A stretch of DNA of 64,000 bases from Legionella cincinnatiensis (lineage in GTDB: Bacteria > Pseudomonadota > Gammaproteobacteria > Legionellales > Legionellaceae), in assembly GCF_900452415.1 (NCBI RefSeq), contig NZ_UGNX01000001.1, forward strand, positions 806,001 through 870,000, in the 5' to 3' direction. Positions 52,630 through 62,242 of this stretch are shown here, in pieces. Each line of letters begins with the position of its first letter. Position 1 is the stretch's first letter. The notes beneath the pieces were generated by a model. It did not search any database and was not told the DNA's origin. It was given only the letters and a program-made list of their open reading frames with translations. The position numbers and the translations under genes were made by a program.

Positions 52630-53527
52630 ATAAAGAATCTATTTCGATCTATCCTCCATCGCGAACCGTTCGGGCTGAGGAGGCATTCATGCCGTCTCGA
52701 AGCCTTAGTCCAGAACTTGAAAATTCGTACTAGGGCTTCGAGACAGCGCGATGCGCTTCCTCAGCCCGAACGGTTCGAAGTAAATCCAGGTTCGCAGAGA
52801 CGAAACTCACATTCGGTTAAGGCCCGTGCCTACTTTCCGTGGCTTGTCCACGGGATCCAAAGATCTAATAAAGAATCTATTTAGATCCATCCTCCATCGC
52901 GAACCATTCGGGCTGAGGAGGCATTCATGCCGTCTCGAAGCCTTAGTCCAGAACTTGAAAATTCGTACTAGGGCTTCGAGACAGCGCGATGCGCTTCCTC
53001 AGCCCGAACGGTTCGAAGTAAATCCAGGTTCGCAGAGACGAAACTCACATTCGGTTAAGGCCCGTGCCTACTTTCCGTGGCTTGTCCACGGGATCCAAAG
53101 ATCTAATAAAGAATCTATTTAGATCCATCCTCCATTGCGAACCATTCGGGCTGAGGAGGCATTCATGCCGTCTCGAAGCCTTAGTCCAGAACTTGAAAAT
53201 TCGTACTAGGGCTTCGAGACAGCGCGATGCGCTTCCTCAGCCCGAACGGTTCGAAGTAAATCCAGGTTCGCAGAGACGAAACTCACATTCGGTTAAGGCC
53301 CGTGCCTACTTTCCGTGGCTTGTCCACGGGATCCAAAGATCTAATAAAGAATCTATTTAGATCCATCCTCCATCGCGAACCATTCGGGCTGAGGAGGCAT
53401 TTATGCCGTCTCGAAGCCTTAGTCCAGAACTTGAAAATTCGTACTAGGGCTTCGAGACAGCGCTATGCGCTTCCTCAGCCCGAACGGTTCGAAGTAAATC
53501 CAGGTTCGCAGAGACGAAACTCACATT
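52630..53527. repeat. Tandem array of a 238-bp unit, about 3.8 copies
   Basis: Units begin at 52630, 52868, 53106 and 53344 with ATAAAGAATCTATTT, spaced exactly 238 bp; the last unit breaks off after ACTCACATT. Copies differ at only a few bases (for example TTTCGATCTAT in copy 1 versus TTTAGATCCAT). Within each unit, a palindrome of about 120 bp has arms CGAACCGTTCGGGCTGAGGA and its inverse. Open frames of up to 98 codons recur in each copy by virtue of the repetition and are not treated as genes. Related single copies lie at 49086-49212 and inside 63759-64000. Confidence 0.95.
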
Positions 53528-53952
53528 AACTTAACGTATGAATAAGCTCCTTTTTAAATTTCTCCCTCCACCGTGCTTAATATGGGGAAGAGGGGATTGA
53601 ATGGAGAAATAATAGTGTTTCTTATCCATATTTAGGCCAACGTAATGTTTTCACTAGATTTTTAACCGGAGTCCATAAAGCAGTATGTAGAGGTTTAATT
53701 TCGTAGGAAACTCTCAAGAACAAGTCCCTGAACGTCGGAGAGTAGAGCCAAAATGCATTTTTAGAGATATGTATAAAATTCAGCGGCAACAGCAAAGGAT
53801 ATATTAAAGGGTATGTAGTAAGATGAGGTTTAGAGCAAGCATGCATTCAGTTAAGTGCCGCAAAATAATCAGTGTCTCATGTTTGATTCTTTTTTCGTGA
53901 GATGAAGACTGTGATACACTAGTAAGCTTAAACCTAAAAAACTAAAGATGAT
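53528..53952. other. Intergenic region between the tandem array and zur
   Basis: About 425 bp with no supported gene. The short minus-strand frame at 53622-53846 has no ribosome-binding site or recognisable domain. The last 80 bp should hold the zur promoter. Confidence 0.35.
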
Positions 53953-54402
53953 TTGATGAAGCATAATTTGTTGGACAAGGCCTATAAGCATTGTGTGAAC
54001 CATGGTTATCGATTTACGGAGCCAAGGGAGCGTGTCCTCAAAATATTAATTGCAGAAAGAGTGCCGCTCAGTGCTTATGAGATATTGCAAAAATTATCTA
54101 TGGAAGTTGCAAATCCCAAACCGCCTACAGTTTATCGTGCGATTCAATTTTGGCACCAAGAAGGATTTATTCATTGTATTGATAGCCTTAAATCTTATGT
54201 TGCCTGTTTGCATGGACATCATGTGGGGCAAGCACAATTTCTTATATGCAATCAATGTGATTTTGTCAAAGAATTAGAATGCATCATAGATTTCACCCCG
54301 GTAAAAGAATTAGCTGACTCCATTCAATTTTCAATTATAAATTGTACTGTAGAAATCAAAGGATTGTGCGCTCATTGTAATCGGAGCCATCCAGATTGCT
54401 AG
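53953..54402 (+). CDS. zur: Zinc uptake regulator Zur (Fur family)
   Basis: The 149-aa Fur-family repressor has a winged helix (RFTEPRERVLKILIAERVPL; then PPTVYRAIQFWHQEGFIHCI). A metal-binding half carries LHGHHVGQAQFLICNQCDFV and a second Cys pair (LCAHCNRSHPDC). Two CxxC motifs for structural zinc, and the GHHVGQAQFLIC segment in place of the Fur ending, identify Zur rather than Fur. In zinc excess it represses zinc uptake genes. The operator upstream of the nearby P1B ATPase is a candidate target. An in-frame ATG at codon 2 is an alternative start. Confidence 0.92.
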   Translation: MMKHNLLDKAYKHCVNHGYRFTEPRERVLKILIAERVPLSAYEILQKLSMEVANPKPPTVYRAIQFWHQEGFIHCIDSLKSYVACLHGHHVGQAQFLICNQCDFVKELECIIDFTPVKELADSIQFSIINCTVEIKGLCAHCNRSHPDC

Positions 54403-54526
54403 GATTACCTTAAACAATAATTTAATCTTACACTATACCCAAATTATTTCTGATCGCATAAGATGGATCAATTAAATCATTTGTATACCACAAGTTAGCA
54501 TCAGTTTCTGAGTTTAAGGACATACC

Positions 54527-57073
54527 ATGACATGTAGATTTACTTCTTTGATGACACGTATAGGTCTAGGAATTTTAGGATTATGTATTCCTCTTTTGGG
54601 GGCGGCACTTTCTAAACCGACATTCAGTATCGTAGCAACCACACCAACCCAAGTTATAGTTCCTAGTACAGGGTCAGTAAAAATAAACTATCAAGTGACC
54701 AACAATACCAAGCTCACACGCACATTAACCATGGTGCCAATAAAAGGAATTAGTCAAAATACGGGTGGTGTAGAAAACTGTAAAAGCCCTTTTACATTGG
54801 CGCCTAATCAATCCTGTATGCTTTCTTTGCAATTGAATGGAAATGAACTGCCTGCTTCTTATTTAGGAGGGCCTATCGTCTGTAAAACTAATGGACCTAA
54901 GGATCCGACCCCAAGTCCTTTTTTATGTGCACGGCCCAGCCCAGAATCCATTTTAAGTATTAAAGTGGCGCCTTTGCTTGCCATTAAAGTCTATCATGGA
55001 CGGCCTTTGTTGAATTCTACTGTTCCACAAGGTTTAAGCAGAAAATTTTATGCCATAGGTTTTTTTGCTAATGAAATCCATAGAAATGTGACAAAAAATG
55101 TAGTTTGGCATTCTTCAGATCCCTCCATTGCAACCGTTTCAAATGCTTCGGGATCTTATGGGGTTGTTACTGGGGGCAATGCTGGTAATACAACTATTTC
55201 TGCCTCTTTAAACGGTTTATCAGGTTCAGCGCCAATACAAGTTACTACTGCGGTAGTGACTCAAATTCAGATTACACCAAGTGAGCCTTCTATTGCTAAA
55301 GGAACAAAGCAGCAATTTACAGCAACGGGCGTCTTATCGAATGGAAGCACCTTGGATTTGACGACGCAAGTGAATTGGACATCCTCAAATTCTACGGTAG
55401 CTGACATCTCTAATGCTTCAGGAAGCCAAGGCTTAGCTTCAGGAAATGCGCTAGGCACAACCACTATTACGGCTACTTATGGAGCTCAAGCAATGAGTAC
55501 TTCATTGAAAGTAACCGCAGCAACCTTAAGCTTAATACAGGTAACCCCTGTTAATCCATCCATCCATAAAGGAACAACGCAACAATTTATGGCAACAGGA
55601 GTATATTCAGATAACAGTACTGAGGATTTAACTTCTTTTGTTACCTGGAGCTCTTCTAATCCTTTGGTTGCAAGCATTGAAAATGCTCCTGATGCTCCGG
55701 GATTAGCTCTAGGTGTTGGCACCGGAGGAAGTACAATGACTGCAACTTATGGAAGTGTGTCTGGTAATGCATTTCTAACGGTGACTCCAGCTCTGCTCAC
55801 CTCCATAATAGTTAGTCCCTATAATATCTCTATACCTAATGGTTATTCGCAGCAATATACCGCCAAAGGTATTTATACCGACAACACAACGCAGGATTTA
55901 ACTAAAGAAGTAGCATGGGCTTCAAGTGAGACAAATGTGGCGAGTATTTCCAATGCGCCCGATAGTCCTGGAGCGGCTGTAGGAAAAGGGGTTGGTAGTA
56001 CCCTAATCACTGCAAGTTTAAGCGGTGTTACTGGAGCTGCTCCTCTCAACATCCTTGAGGCTGTTCTTGATTCTATTGTTGTGACTCCCGCAAATACTTC
56101 CTTTCCATTGGGAACCAGCCAACAATATAAAGCGATAGGAGTCTTTTCGGATGCTTCCGAGAAAAATTTAACTACTGATGTAACTTGGATTTCTTTCGAT
56201 ACGAATGTTGTCACAATCTCTAATGCGACCGGAACTCAAGGCTTGGCTCAATCCGTAAGTTTAGGTAATGCTACACTTCAAGCGAGTTTGAATGGCATTT
56301 CAAGTACTACGGGCATTATGGTCTCAGCAGCTGTGCTCACAGGAATTACAGTGACGCCAGCAGATAGTTCTATTCCCAGAGGCATTAATTCAACCCAGCA
56401 AATGATAGCAACAGGAGCTTATACTGATTCAACGACTAAAGACATTACTACCGAAGTATACTGGCAATCAGCTAATGAACCTATTGCTACTGTATCTAAT
56501 GCAGTAGGGAGTCAAGGATTGGTAACTGCACAAGGAGTTGCAGCAACAACTAATATTATTGCTACCAAAAACTTAATTTCAGGAAGTACTTCATTAACCG
56601 TTTTTGCGCCACAGATAGGACAAAGTTATGGCGGGGGGATAGTTGCCTGTGATAGTGGAGGATTGTTACACTTAATCGCAGCGACTTCAGATATTAGTTC
56701 AGGCATTATGTGGGGAGGGTATGGAAGGGCCGTAGGTCTAGGTGCCCAAAGCTCCATAGATGGTGCGAGCAATACGCAAGCGATTGTCAATACATTGGGG
56801 TCAAGTAGCAGTTATGCAGCAAGGCTTTGTGCTACATATAATGGGGGAGGTTATACGGATTGGTTCTTACCTTCTTCAGAACAACTCCATTGCTTATGGG
56901 CATACCATGCAAACATAGGTGGGTTTGACCTCGCAAGTGATTATTGGAGCTCCACTGAGTCATCTGTGAGTCCAGCTTATAATGCAATGGGTGAAAATTT
57001 TACTGAGGGAAATCCAACGAACCTCGATAAGAATACAACGATTAGGGTTCGTTGTGTGAGACAATTTATGTAA
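54527..57073 (+). CDS. Surface protein with six Ig-like (BIG2) repeats and Lcl_C/DUF1566 domain
   Basis: The 848-aa protein has a signal peptide (ILGLCIPLLGAALS), then an N-terminal domain like that of the protein at 5995. Six bacterial Ig-like group 2 repeats of about 87 residues follow (about 165-690), each with GTxQQFxATGVxSDxSxxDLTxxVxW, then SSNxxVAxISNAxGxxGLA. The C-terminal DUF1566/Lcl_C domain has GGIVACDSGG, YTDWFLPSSEQLHCLW, DYWSSTES and final RCVRQFM. Such proteins are exported adhesins or matrix-binding factors. Repeats of this kind vary in number between strains. The gene is single, with its own terminator. Confidence 0.9.
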   Translation: MTCRFTSLMTRIGLGILGLCIPLLGAALSKPTFSIVATTPTQVIVPSTGSVKINYQVTNNTKLTRTLTMVPIKGISQNTGGVENCKSPFTLAPNQSCMLSLQLNGNELPASYLGGPIVCKTNGPKDPTPSPFLCARPSPESILSIKVAPLLAIKVYHGRPLLNSTVPQGLSRKFYAIGFFANEIHRNVTKNVVWHSSDPSIATVSNASGSYGVVTGGNAGNTTISASLNGLSGSAPIQVTTAVVTQIQITPSEPSIAKGTKQQFTATGVLSNGSTLDLTTQVNWTSSNSTVADISNASGSQGLASGNALGTTTITATYGAQAMSTSLKVTAATLSLIQVTPVNPSIHKGTTQQFMATGVYSDNSTEDLTSFVTWSSSNPLVASIENAPDAPGLALGVGTGGSTMTATYGSVSGNAFLTVTPALLTSIIVSPYNISIPNGYSQQYTAKGIYTDNTTQDLTKEVAWASSETNVASISNAPDSPGAAVGKGVGSTLITASLSGVTGAAPLNILEAVLDSIVVTPANTSFPLGTSQQYKAIGVFSDASEKNLTTDVTWISFDTNVVTISNATGTQGLAQSVSLGNATLQASLNGISSTTGIMVSAAVLTGITVTPADSSIPRGINSTQQMIATGAYTDSTTKDITTEVYWQSANEPIATVSNAVGSQGLVTAQGVAATTNIIATKNLISGSTSLTVFAPQIGQSYGGGIVACDSGGLLHLIAATSDISSGIMWGGYGRAVGLGAQSSIDGASNTQAIVNTLGSSSSYAARLCATYNGGGYTDWFLPSSEQLHCLWAYHANIGGFDLASDYWSSTESSVSPAYNAMGENFTEGNPTNLDKNTTIRVRCVRQFM

Positions 57074-57081
57074 TTGAGCAG

Positions 57082-57102
57082 GAGGAGCTTCATGTGCTCC
57101 TC
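57082..57102 (+). terminator. Terminator hairpin after the Ig-repeat gene
   Basis: GAGGAGC-TTCATGT-GCTCCTC is a perfect 7-bp GC-rich stem, 9 bp after the stop, followed by TTGGATGTATATTTTGTTTTTC. Confidence 0.65.
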
Positions 57103-57171
57103 TTGGATGTATATTTTGTTTTTCTAAAGAGAACACTATTTTTGATAAAATTTTAGTAAGCGAAAGGTATT

Positions 57172-57888
57172 ATGTCAGAATATTCTCCACTATGGCCTCA
57201 TGGCGAGATTATTAAAGAATTTGAATGTATCTATGTAGTACGGGGTTCAAACATCACTTATTTTGAGAATAAGAAGATTCAACACAGTAGAAACATGACC
57301 ATTATTGCAAATGATGGTGATCTAGCACTGATTAATACGGTGCGTCTGAATGAAGACGAATTACGAAAGCTTGATGCCTTAGGGGATGTCAAGCATGTCA
57401 TTCGTATTGGCGCTTTTCATGGTAGGGATGATCAATTTTATTTAGATCGCTACAATGCCTGTTTATGGACGGTTCAACCTAAAGAGCAAGCGAGTAATCC
57501 TCACCATTCTACAACACAATATTTAAAGGATGCTGATAAGTTACCCATAAAAAATACGCAATTCTTTATGTTTAAAAACGCCACTCCCGCAGAAGGATTT
57601 CTATATTTTGATAATGATGGGGGTATTATTATCAGTTGTGACAGCATTAAAAATTGGGTGAGCGTGGATCAATTTTTTAGTGAAGAGACGGCTAAAATGG
57701 CGATCTCTCAAGGAGAAATTGCAAAAGCTCGAATCTCACCTATTTGGCTTAAAGCCACTGGAGTACAAGGAAATGATTTTGCTCATTTATTAAAATTGAG
57801 ATTTAAACATCTTATTAGTGCCCACGGAGATGTTTTAAGAAATACTGCTTATGAGGATGTCAATAATTCTGTGAGGCAAATCTGTTAA
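57172..57888 (+). CDS. MBL-fold-like protein (DUF4336-type)
   Basis: The 238-aa soluble protein has a beta-alpha pattern like degenerate metallo-beta-lactamase folds: an early strand pair (NMTIIANDGDLALINTVRLN), HVIRIGAFHGRDDQFYLDRY (His and Asp residues where the HxHxD loop usually lies), FLYFDNDGGIIISCDSIKNW and LISAHGDVLRNTAY (late His-Gly). The strict metal motif is missing, so a metal-dependent hydrolase is possible but unproven. GCGAAAGG precedes the ATG. Confidence 0.7.
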   Translation: MSEYSPLWPHGEIIKEFECIYVVRGSNITYFENKKIQHSRNMTIIANDGDLALINTVRLNEDELRKLDALGDVKHVIRIGAFHGRDDQFYLDRYNACLWTVQPKEQASNPHHSTTQYLKDADKLPIKNTQFFMFKNATPAEGFLYFDNDGGIIISCDSIKNWVSVDQFFSEETAKMAISQGEIAKARISPIWLKATGVQGNDFAHLLKLRFKHLISAHGDVLRNTAYEDVNNSVRQIC

Positions 57889-58016
57889 AATATCTATCTT
57901 TGTAACATCATCCCGAGCTGCTTGCCGAAGATCCCTCACATCGCTCGGAATGGGTGTAGAACTACCTACCATTTTTTCTTTCGATTTTGGCTCGAATCAT
58001 AAAGTTGAAGAGTATT
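57889..58016. other. Short intergenic stretch with a repeat fragment
   Basis: AACATCATCCCGAGCTGCTT and the following GAAGATCCCTCACATCGCTC resemble one arm of the palindromic repeat type at 49621-49697. No gene is seen. Confidence 0.35.
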
Positions 58017-58235
58017 TTAGAAGAGCTCGTCATTCGTGTTTTTTGGGTGCACATTAATATCAAATGAATGCATTGAATCAGCAGCAGCTCCAGGAATTTT
58101 TCGTGATTCATTCGCCCACTCACCTAAATCAATGAGCTTGCAGCGATCAGAACAAAAAGGTCTGAATGGGTTATCCGAGTGCCAGGTATTTTGTTTTTGG
58201 CATGTTGGGCAGGTGATTTTTTGATCTGTGTTCAT
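58017..58235 (-). CDS. yacG: DNA gyrase inhibitor YacG
   Basis: The 72-aa protein has the zinc motif [10 protein letters not shown] and [17 protein letters not shown], the C-x-x-C and C-x-x-x-C pattern and conserved tail of YacG, which binds GyrB and inhibits gyrase. The ATG at 58235 follows GAAGAA; an in-frame TTG at 58250 is also possible. It lies alone here, not next to coaE as in many genomes. Confidence 0.92.
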   Translation of the reverse strand: MNTDQKITCPTCQKQNTWHSDNPFRPFCSDRCKLIDLGEWANESRKIPGAAADSMHSFDINVHPKNTNDELF

Positions 58236-58434
58236 AAGGTTCTTCGTCAATCTCTCTTAGGAAGTATACGCATATGTATCTGTTGGGAGCAATTATTTTT
58301 AGTTTTCAATTGAGAAAATAAGGTTTTATCTGAATTAATGTTTCAAATTTATGAGTGCTATAGCCTATAAATAGTATAATCCAGTCGAAATGAATAACAG
58401 GAGATGAAGAAAAAGAGAGATACATGAATGTAAA

Positions 58435-59865
58435 TTATCCTTTCACACAAACAATAGGGATTAATCTGGCTACTTTCTTAGTTAAACCAGAATCTTGGGC
58501 TGCATCAACAACAAGATCCACATTTTTATAAGCTCCAGGAGCTTCTTCTGCTACTCCACGATAGGAACTGCTGCGAATCAAAATGCCTTGTTGGGCTAAT
58601 TGCTTGATGATATCTTGGCCTTGCCATTGTTTTGTTGCTTGATGTCGACTCATTGCTCGTCCTGCACCATGACACGCTGAACCAAAAGACTTATTTTGGG
58701 CATTTGCTGTTCCTGCTAAAACATAAGAAGCAGTTCCCATACTGCCCCCAATAATGACGGGCTGACCTACATGACTAAAAGAAGAGGCTAATTGAGGGTG
58801 ACCTGGTCCAAACGCTCGGGTAGCCCCTTTACGATGTACAAATAAGCGCTTTGATTTACCCTTTATTTGGTGTATTTCTTCTTTACAGGTATTATGGGAA
58901 ACATCATAGATCAGGTTTATTTTGGTGCCAGGTATCTCATCTTGAAAAACTTCGCGCATAAAATGAGTAATGATCTCCCGGTTCGCTAAAGCACAATTAA
59001 TTCCGGCGCGCATCGCCCCTAAGTAACGCTCACCCATTGGCGAACGAATAGGTGCGCAAGCCAGCTCACGATCAATTAATTGAATTCCACGTTGTTGTGC
59101 GTCAATGAGCATGGAGCGTAGAAAATCAGTTCCTATTTGGTGGCCCAAGCCACGCGAACCGCAATGAATACTCACTACTACATCGCCTTGAGCCAAACCA
59201 AATGCCGCAGCAGTTTTGTCACAATATATTTTTTTTACTTCCTGAATTTCTAAGTAATGGTTACCTGAGCCTAAAGTACCCATTTCATTTTTTTGACGCT
59301 TTTTTGCATGTTCTGAAACATGCTCTGGTAACGCTCCATCAACACGACCATAATCCTCAATACGTTCTAAATCTTCCTTTTCTCCGTATCCTTGCTTAAC
59401 CGCCCAGACAGCGCCGCCACGTAACATATCGTCCATTTGTTTCATCGTCAGATTAATACGACTTTTGCTCCCTACACCTGCTGGAATATGGGCAAATAAA
59501 GCATCAGCCAGTTGCTCTTTATAAGGTTCAAATTCTTCACGTTTAAGCCCAGTGCTTAAGAGCCTTACGCCACAAGAAATATCAAAACCAACTCCTCCCG
59601 CAGATACGATTCCCTCATGCTCAGGATCAAATGCTGCAACTCCACCAATAGGAAAGCCATATCCCCAATGAGCATCAGGCATGGCATAGGAGCCACTAAC
59701 AATTCCTGGTAATGTAGCTACATTAGAAACTTGTTCATAAACCTTCATATCCATATCGCGCAACAAGCTTTCTGAAGCAAAAATAAATCCGGGTACTCGC
59801 ATTTTACCGTGTTTGGGGATTTGCCATTCAAAATCACTGATTTTTTCTAATAAATTTAAGTCCAT
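58435..59865 (-). CDS. rtcB: tRNA-splicing ligase RtcB
   Basis: The 476-aa protein matches RtcB: metal and GTP sites in YAMPDAHWGYGFPIGGV, GVGFDISCGVRLL (C98), TLGSGNHYLEIQ (H203), VSIHCGSRGLGHQ (H234), and the guanylylation region ending SRHQATKQWQGQD and SYRGVAEEAPGAYK. It joins 2',3'-cyclic phosphate or 3'-phosphate RNA ends to 5'-OH ends with GTP and Mn2+. An archease gene lies 54 bp upstream, its known activating partner, so the pair likely forms an RNA repair operon. No rtcR or rtcA is seen nearby. Confidence 0.96.
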   Translation of the reverse strand: MDLNLLEKISDFEWQIPKHGKMRVPGFIFASESLLRDMDMKVYEQVSNVATLPGIVSGSYAMPDAHWGYGFPIGGVAAFDPEHEGIVSAGGVGFDISCGVRLLSTGLKREEFEPYKEQLADALFAHIPAGVGSKSRINLTMKQMDDMLRGGAVWAVKQGYGEKEDLERIEDYGRVDGALPEHVSEHAKKRQKNEMGTLGSGNHYLEIQEVKKIYCDKTAAAFGLAQGDVVVSIHCGSRGLGHQIGTDFLRSMLIDAQQRGIQLIDRELACAPIRSPMGERYLGAMRAGINCALANREIITHFMREVFQDEIPGTKINLIYDVSHNTCKEEIHQIKGKSKRLFVHRKGATRAFGPGHPQLASSFSHVGQPVIIGGSMGTASYVLAGTANAQNKSFGSACHGAGRAMSRHQATKQWQGQDIIKQLAQQGILIRSSSYRGVAEEAPGAYKNVDLVVDAAQDSGLTKKVARLIPIVCVKG

Positions 59866-59919
59866 CGATTTTGCCTTATTTCCTAAAAGAGGGTGTATTG
59901 CAATTGTTTATTCTGGTAA

Positions 59920-60339
59920 TTATACATCAACAACACATTGTGCTATCCAAGTTTGATTGCTTTGATAAACTTTTAATTCAGTAAAAGTAGCTCCTTTAAC
60001 TTCCACTGCGGGTTGATGCCGAACAATATCCACTTGTTCTCCTGCAATTAGAGCAGTTAATTTTAGTCCCTTAATCGTGATATCAAACTGGCTAAAAAGC
60101 ATCTTATGGATTGCCATGTTATAAATAATGGCATTTAACCAGTCAATGAATAAAATCTCTTGATTCGGGGCTTCACAGCTTATGCGAAGCTTTTTTATTG
60201 GTTGAATTAATTGATGAGTAATGACATGAGTCAATGCAAGAGCTCCCATTGCAAATGCCTCAGATAAAGTAGAACCACAACCTCTCACACCTATATCTGA
60301 TTCATGAGAGAAATGCTCCCATCTTTTTTGAGCAATCAA
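59920..60339 (-). CDS. Archease, RtcB activator
   Basis: The 139-aa protein fits archease: RWEHFSHESDIGVRGCGSTL, with conserved acidic residues (ESDIG), SEAFAMGALAL, EILFIDWLNAIIYNM, and a final EVKGATFTELKVYQ. Archease promotes guanylylation of RtcB and multiple turnover. Its gene starts the two-gene unit with rtcB. This start follows no strong ribosome-binding site but matches the family's N-terminal length. Confidence 0.93.
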   Translation of the reverse strand: MIAQKRWEHFSHESDIGVRGCGSTLSEAFAMGALALTHVITHQLIQPIKKLRISCEAPNQEILFIDWLNAIIYNMAIHKMLFSQFDITIKGLKLTALIAGEQVDIVRHQPAVEVKGATFTELKVYQSNQTWIAQCVVDV

Positions 60340-60400
60340 TTTAGATTCCTAATTTTATCGTTGTTATAAATGCATCATAGGCCATATTCACCGTTGATTG

Positions 60401-61309
60401 CTACCGTCTTGCATAAGCCGCAATAGAGAGAAGAACCATTCCCATACCTATGGTTTGGCCTATAGTTAATCGCTCACCAAGTACTATCCATGCAAGAATT
60501 ACTGTAGCCAATGGCATTATTGCTGTGGATAAAGAAGCCATTACTCCGTCTACTTTTTGACAACCAAGAAACCAAAAAACATAAAAAAGACCTGTGCTTA
60601 AACCTAAAATAAATAAAATAAGCCAATCAAAAAAATGAATCGATAAATTATCCCAAGAGCAAAAAAACAGACACAACATCAATAATAGGGCATTTATTGC
60701 GTTAAGTAAGGAGGAAATTAAAAATACAGGAAGGGTGGGAGTATGCATTTTACTTAAAATATAGTAAGTCGCTTCGGGTATAAGAGAGAGTAAAACAAGC
60801 ATATCTCCCCAAAATGAATGGCTCGCTTGAACACTACTTAATTTATCAAATCCAATAATGGCTAGCCCTAAAGTGGCAAACCCCACACAAATGATTTTTT
60901 TTCCTGATATTTTTTCACTAAGAATAATCCAAGACATGAGTGCAATAAGTGCAGGGAGTGCACTAGTAATAATACCAGCAACATTGGCATCCGTGTATTG
61001 CAACCCCCCTAACATAAAGAAATTAAAAAGTACGCCTGCAGAAAGCGCTTGGGCGATTATAAAAAACCAATCTTTTTGTTTTAATTGAGAAAAATAATAG
61101 CTCATTGATGCTTTTTTTGATGAAATGAGCGCATGCAAAAAAAATAAAATAATGGCAGCTAGAGTAAAGCGTAGTGTTAATATAAACAGGATTGGGATTG
61201 ACGACAGCACGTATTTAGAAGCAACAATATTCACGCCTACCATAATCTGGGCCAGAATAAGAAAGCACATACCGTGCAGAAAATAAGTCGTATATTTGTT
61301 CATCAACAT
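60401..61309 (-). CDS. EamA/DMT-family transporter
   Basis: The 302-aa inner-membrane protein has about ten hydrophobic helices in two EamA repeats: the first starts LAQIMVGVNIVASKYVLSSI; the second starts around FWGDMLVLLSLIPEATYYIL and ends with AWIVLGERLTIGQTIGMGMV. DMT exporters move amino acids or metabolites. The gene lies 55 bp after an AraC-type regulator on the same strand, so it may be that regulator's target. The start is ATG 61309 or 61303. Confidence 0.9.
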   Translation of the reverse strand: MLMNKYTTYFLHGMCFLILAQIMVGVNIVASKYVLSSIPILFILTLRFTLAAIILFFLHALISSKKASMSYYFSQLKQKDWFFIIAQALSAGVLFNFFMLGGLQYTDANVAGIITSALPALIALMSWIILSEKISGKKIICVGFATLGLAIIGFDKLSSVQASHSFWGDMLVLLSLIPEATYYILSKMHTPTLPVFLISSLLNAINALLLMLCLFFCSWDNLSIHFFDWLILFILGLSTGLFYVFWFLGCQKVDGVMASLSTAIMPLATVILAWIVLGERLTIGQTIGMGMVLLSIAAYARR

Positions 61310-61364
61310 CTCTAATTGTAACTAATTAAGAAGATCAGTTTAGCAGAGTTAAACGCAGAAAAAG

Positions 61365-62108
61365 TTATCTGTTTCCTGCATTTTTTGTGCTGTTTAACGC
61401 TTTTGTTCTCCATTGCGAAGGAGACTCACCAAATGTCTGAGTAAATCGACGACTAAATGCAGATAAATTCTCATAGCCTACTGCAAAAGCGATTGCTTCA
61501 ATTGAAGTATCCTTTAAAGACAGCAATCGCTTCGCATGATGTAATTTTTGAGAACGCCAATATTCTGCAAGACTATAACCCATAACGTGTTTGAATCGAC
61601 GTTGTAATTGACTCACACTCAAATGGCAATACTTCGCTACTTTGTTTATATCTACAACATCTGCAAAATAACGATCAATCCAGTTTTTTGCTTTGATTAC
61701 CGTTTGATCCATTTCAGCGGAAAAAGAGTTTGTTGCAAAATGAATAAGCAATTGATTGATCAATGAATTGGCAAAAATATCTTCTTCCTGGACCGTTAAG
61801 TAATGATGGGTAAATTGCACCAGTTTCTTAATATTTTTTGTGAGGTTAAATTCGTGAGAGTGGTATCCATTTGGCTGATTTTTAGTTCCAATATCAACTA
61901 CTAAAAAAAGATTTTTGGAGCTTCCTGCAAAGCAGTGTTGCTCATTGGGTGCAATGTATACGCCAATATTATTGTTTATTACACCCGAATAATTTCCTGC
62001 TTCTAACTCCATAGAGCCAGCTACTGGTAATACTAACTGCGCAAAATCATGGGTATGGCTATGACTCTCAGTATGATAAGAACGTAGATCCATACGATGA
62101 GCTATCAT
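61365..62108 (-). CDS. AraC-family transcriptional regulator
   Basis: The 247-aa protein has an N-terminal cupin-like sensor domain (SHSHTHDFAQLVLPVAGSME; YIAPNEQHCFAGSS). The C-terminal AraC DNA-binding domain has two helix-turn-helix units: INKVAKYCHLSVSQLQRRFK and SIEAIAFAVGYENLSAFSRR. It probably controls the EamA exporter downstream, in the same transcription unit. Confidence 0.92.
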   Translation of the reverse strand: MIAHRMDLRSYHTESHSHTHDFAQLVLPVAGSMELEAGNYSGVINNNIGVYIAPNEQHCFAGSSKNLFLVVDIGTKNQPNGYHSHEFNLTKNIKKLVQFTHHYLTVQEEDIFANSLINQLLIHFATNSFSAEMDQTVIKAKNWIDRYFADVVDINKVAKYCHLSVSQLQRRFKHVMGYSLAEYWRSQKLHHAKRLLSLKDTSIEAIAFAVGYENLSAFSRRFTQTFGESPSQWRTKALNSTKNAGNR

Positions 62109-62242
62109 GTTATTCTCTCTTCGAAAAGCAAGATATAACCTCGTATTATATCCTAAATTTCTTTCTAGACCGAACGGTTCCAGGAATATAAGGGATCTTA
62201 TAAAATCATTATTTCGATCTCATGTTCAATAAGGGCAGCAAA

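Noticed and set aside
52630-53527. Possible CRISPR array
   Set aside because: Units are 238 bp and nearly identical throughout, with no alternation of short repeats and unique spacers and no cas genes.
52826-53529. Three open frames of 75-98 codons repeated every 238 bp
   Set aside because: They arise from the tandem DNA repeat, run through its palindrome, lack ribosome-binding sites and do not resemble protein families.
53622-53846. 74-codon minus-strand frame between the array and zur
   Set aside because: No ribosome-binding site, no family resemblance.
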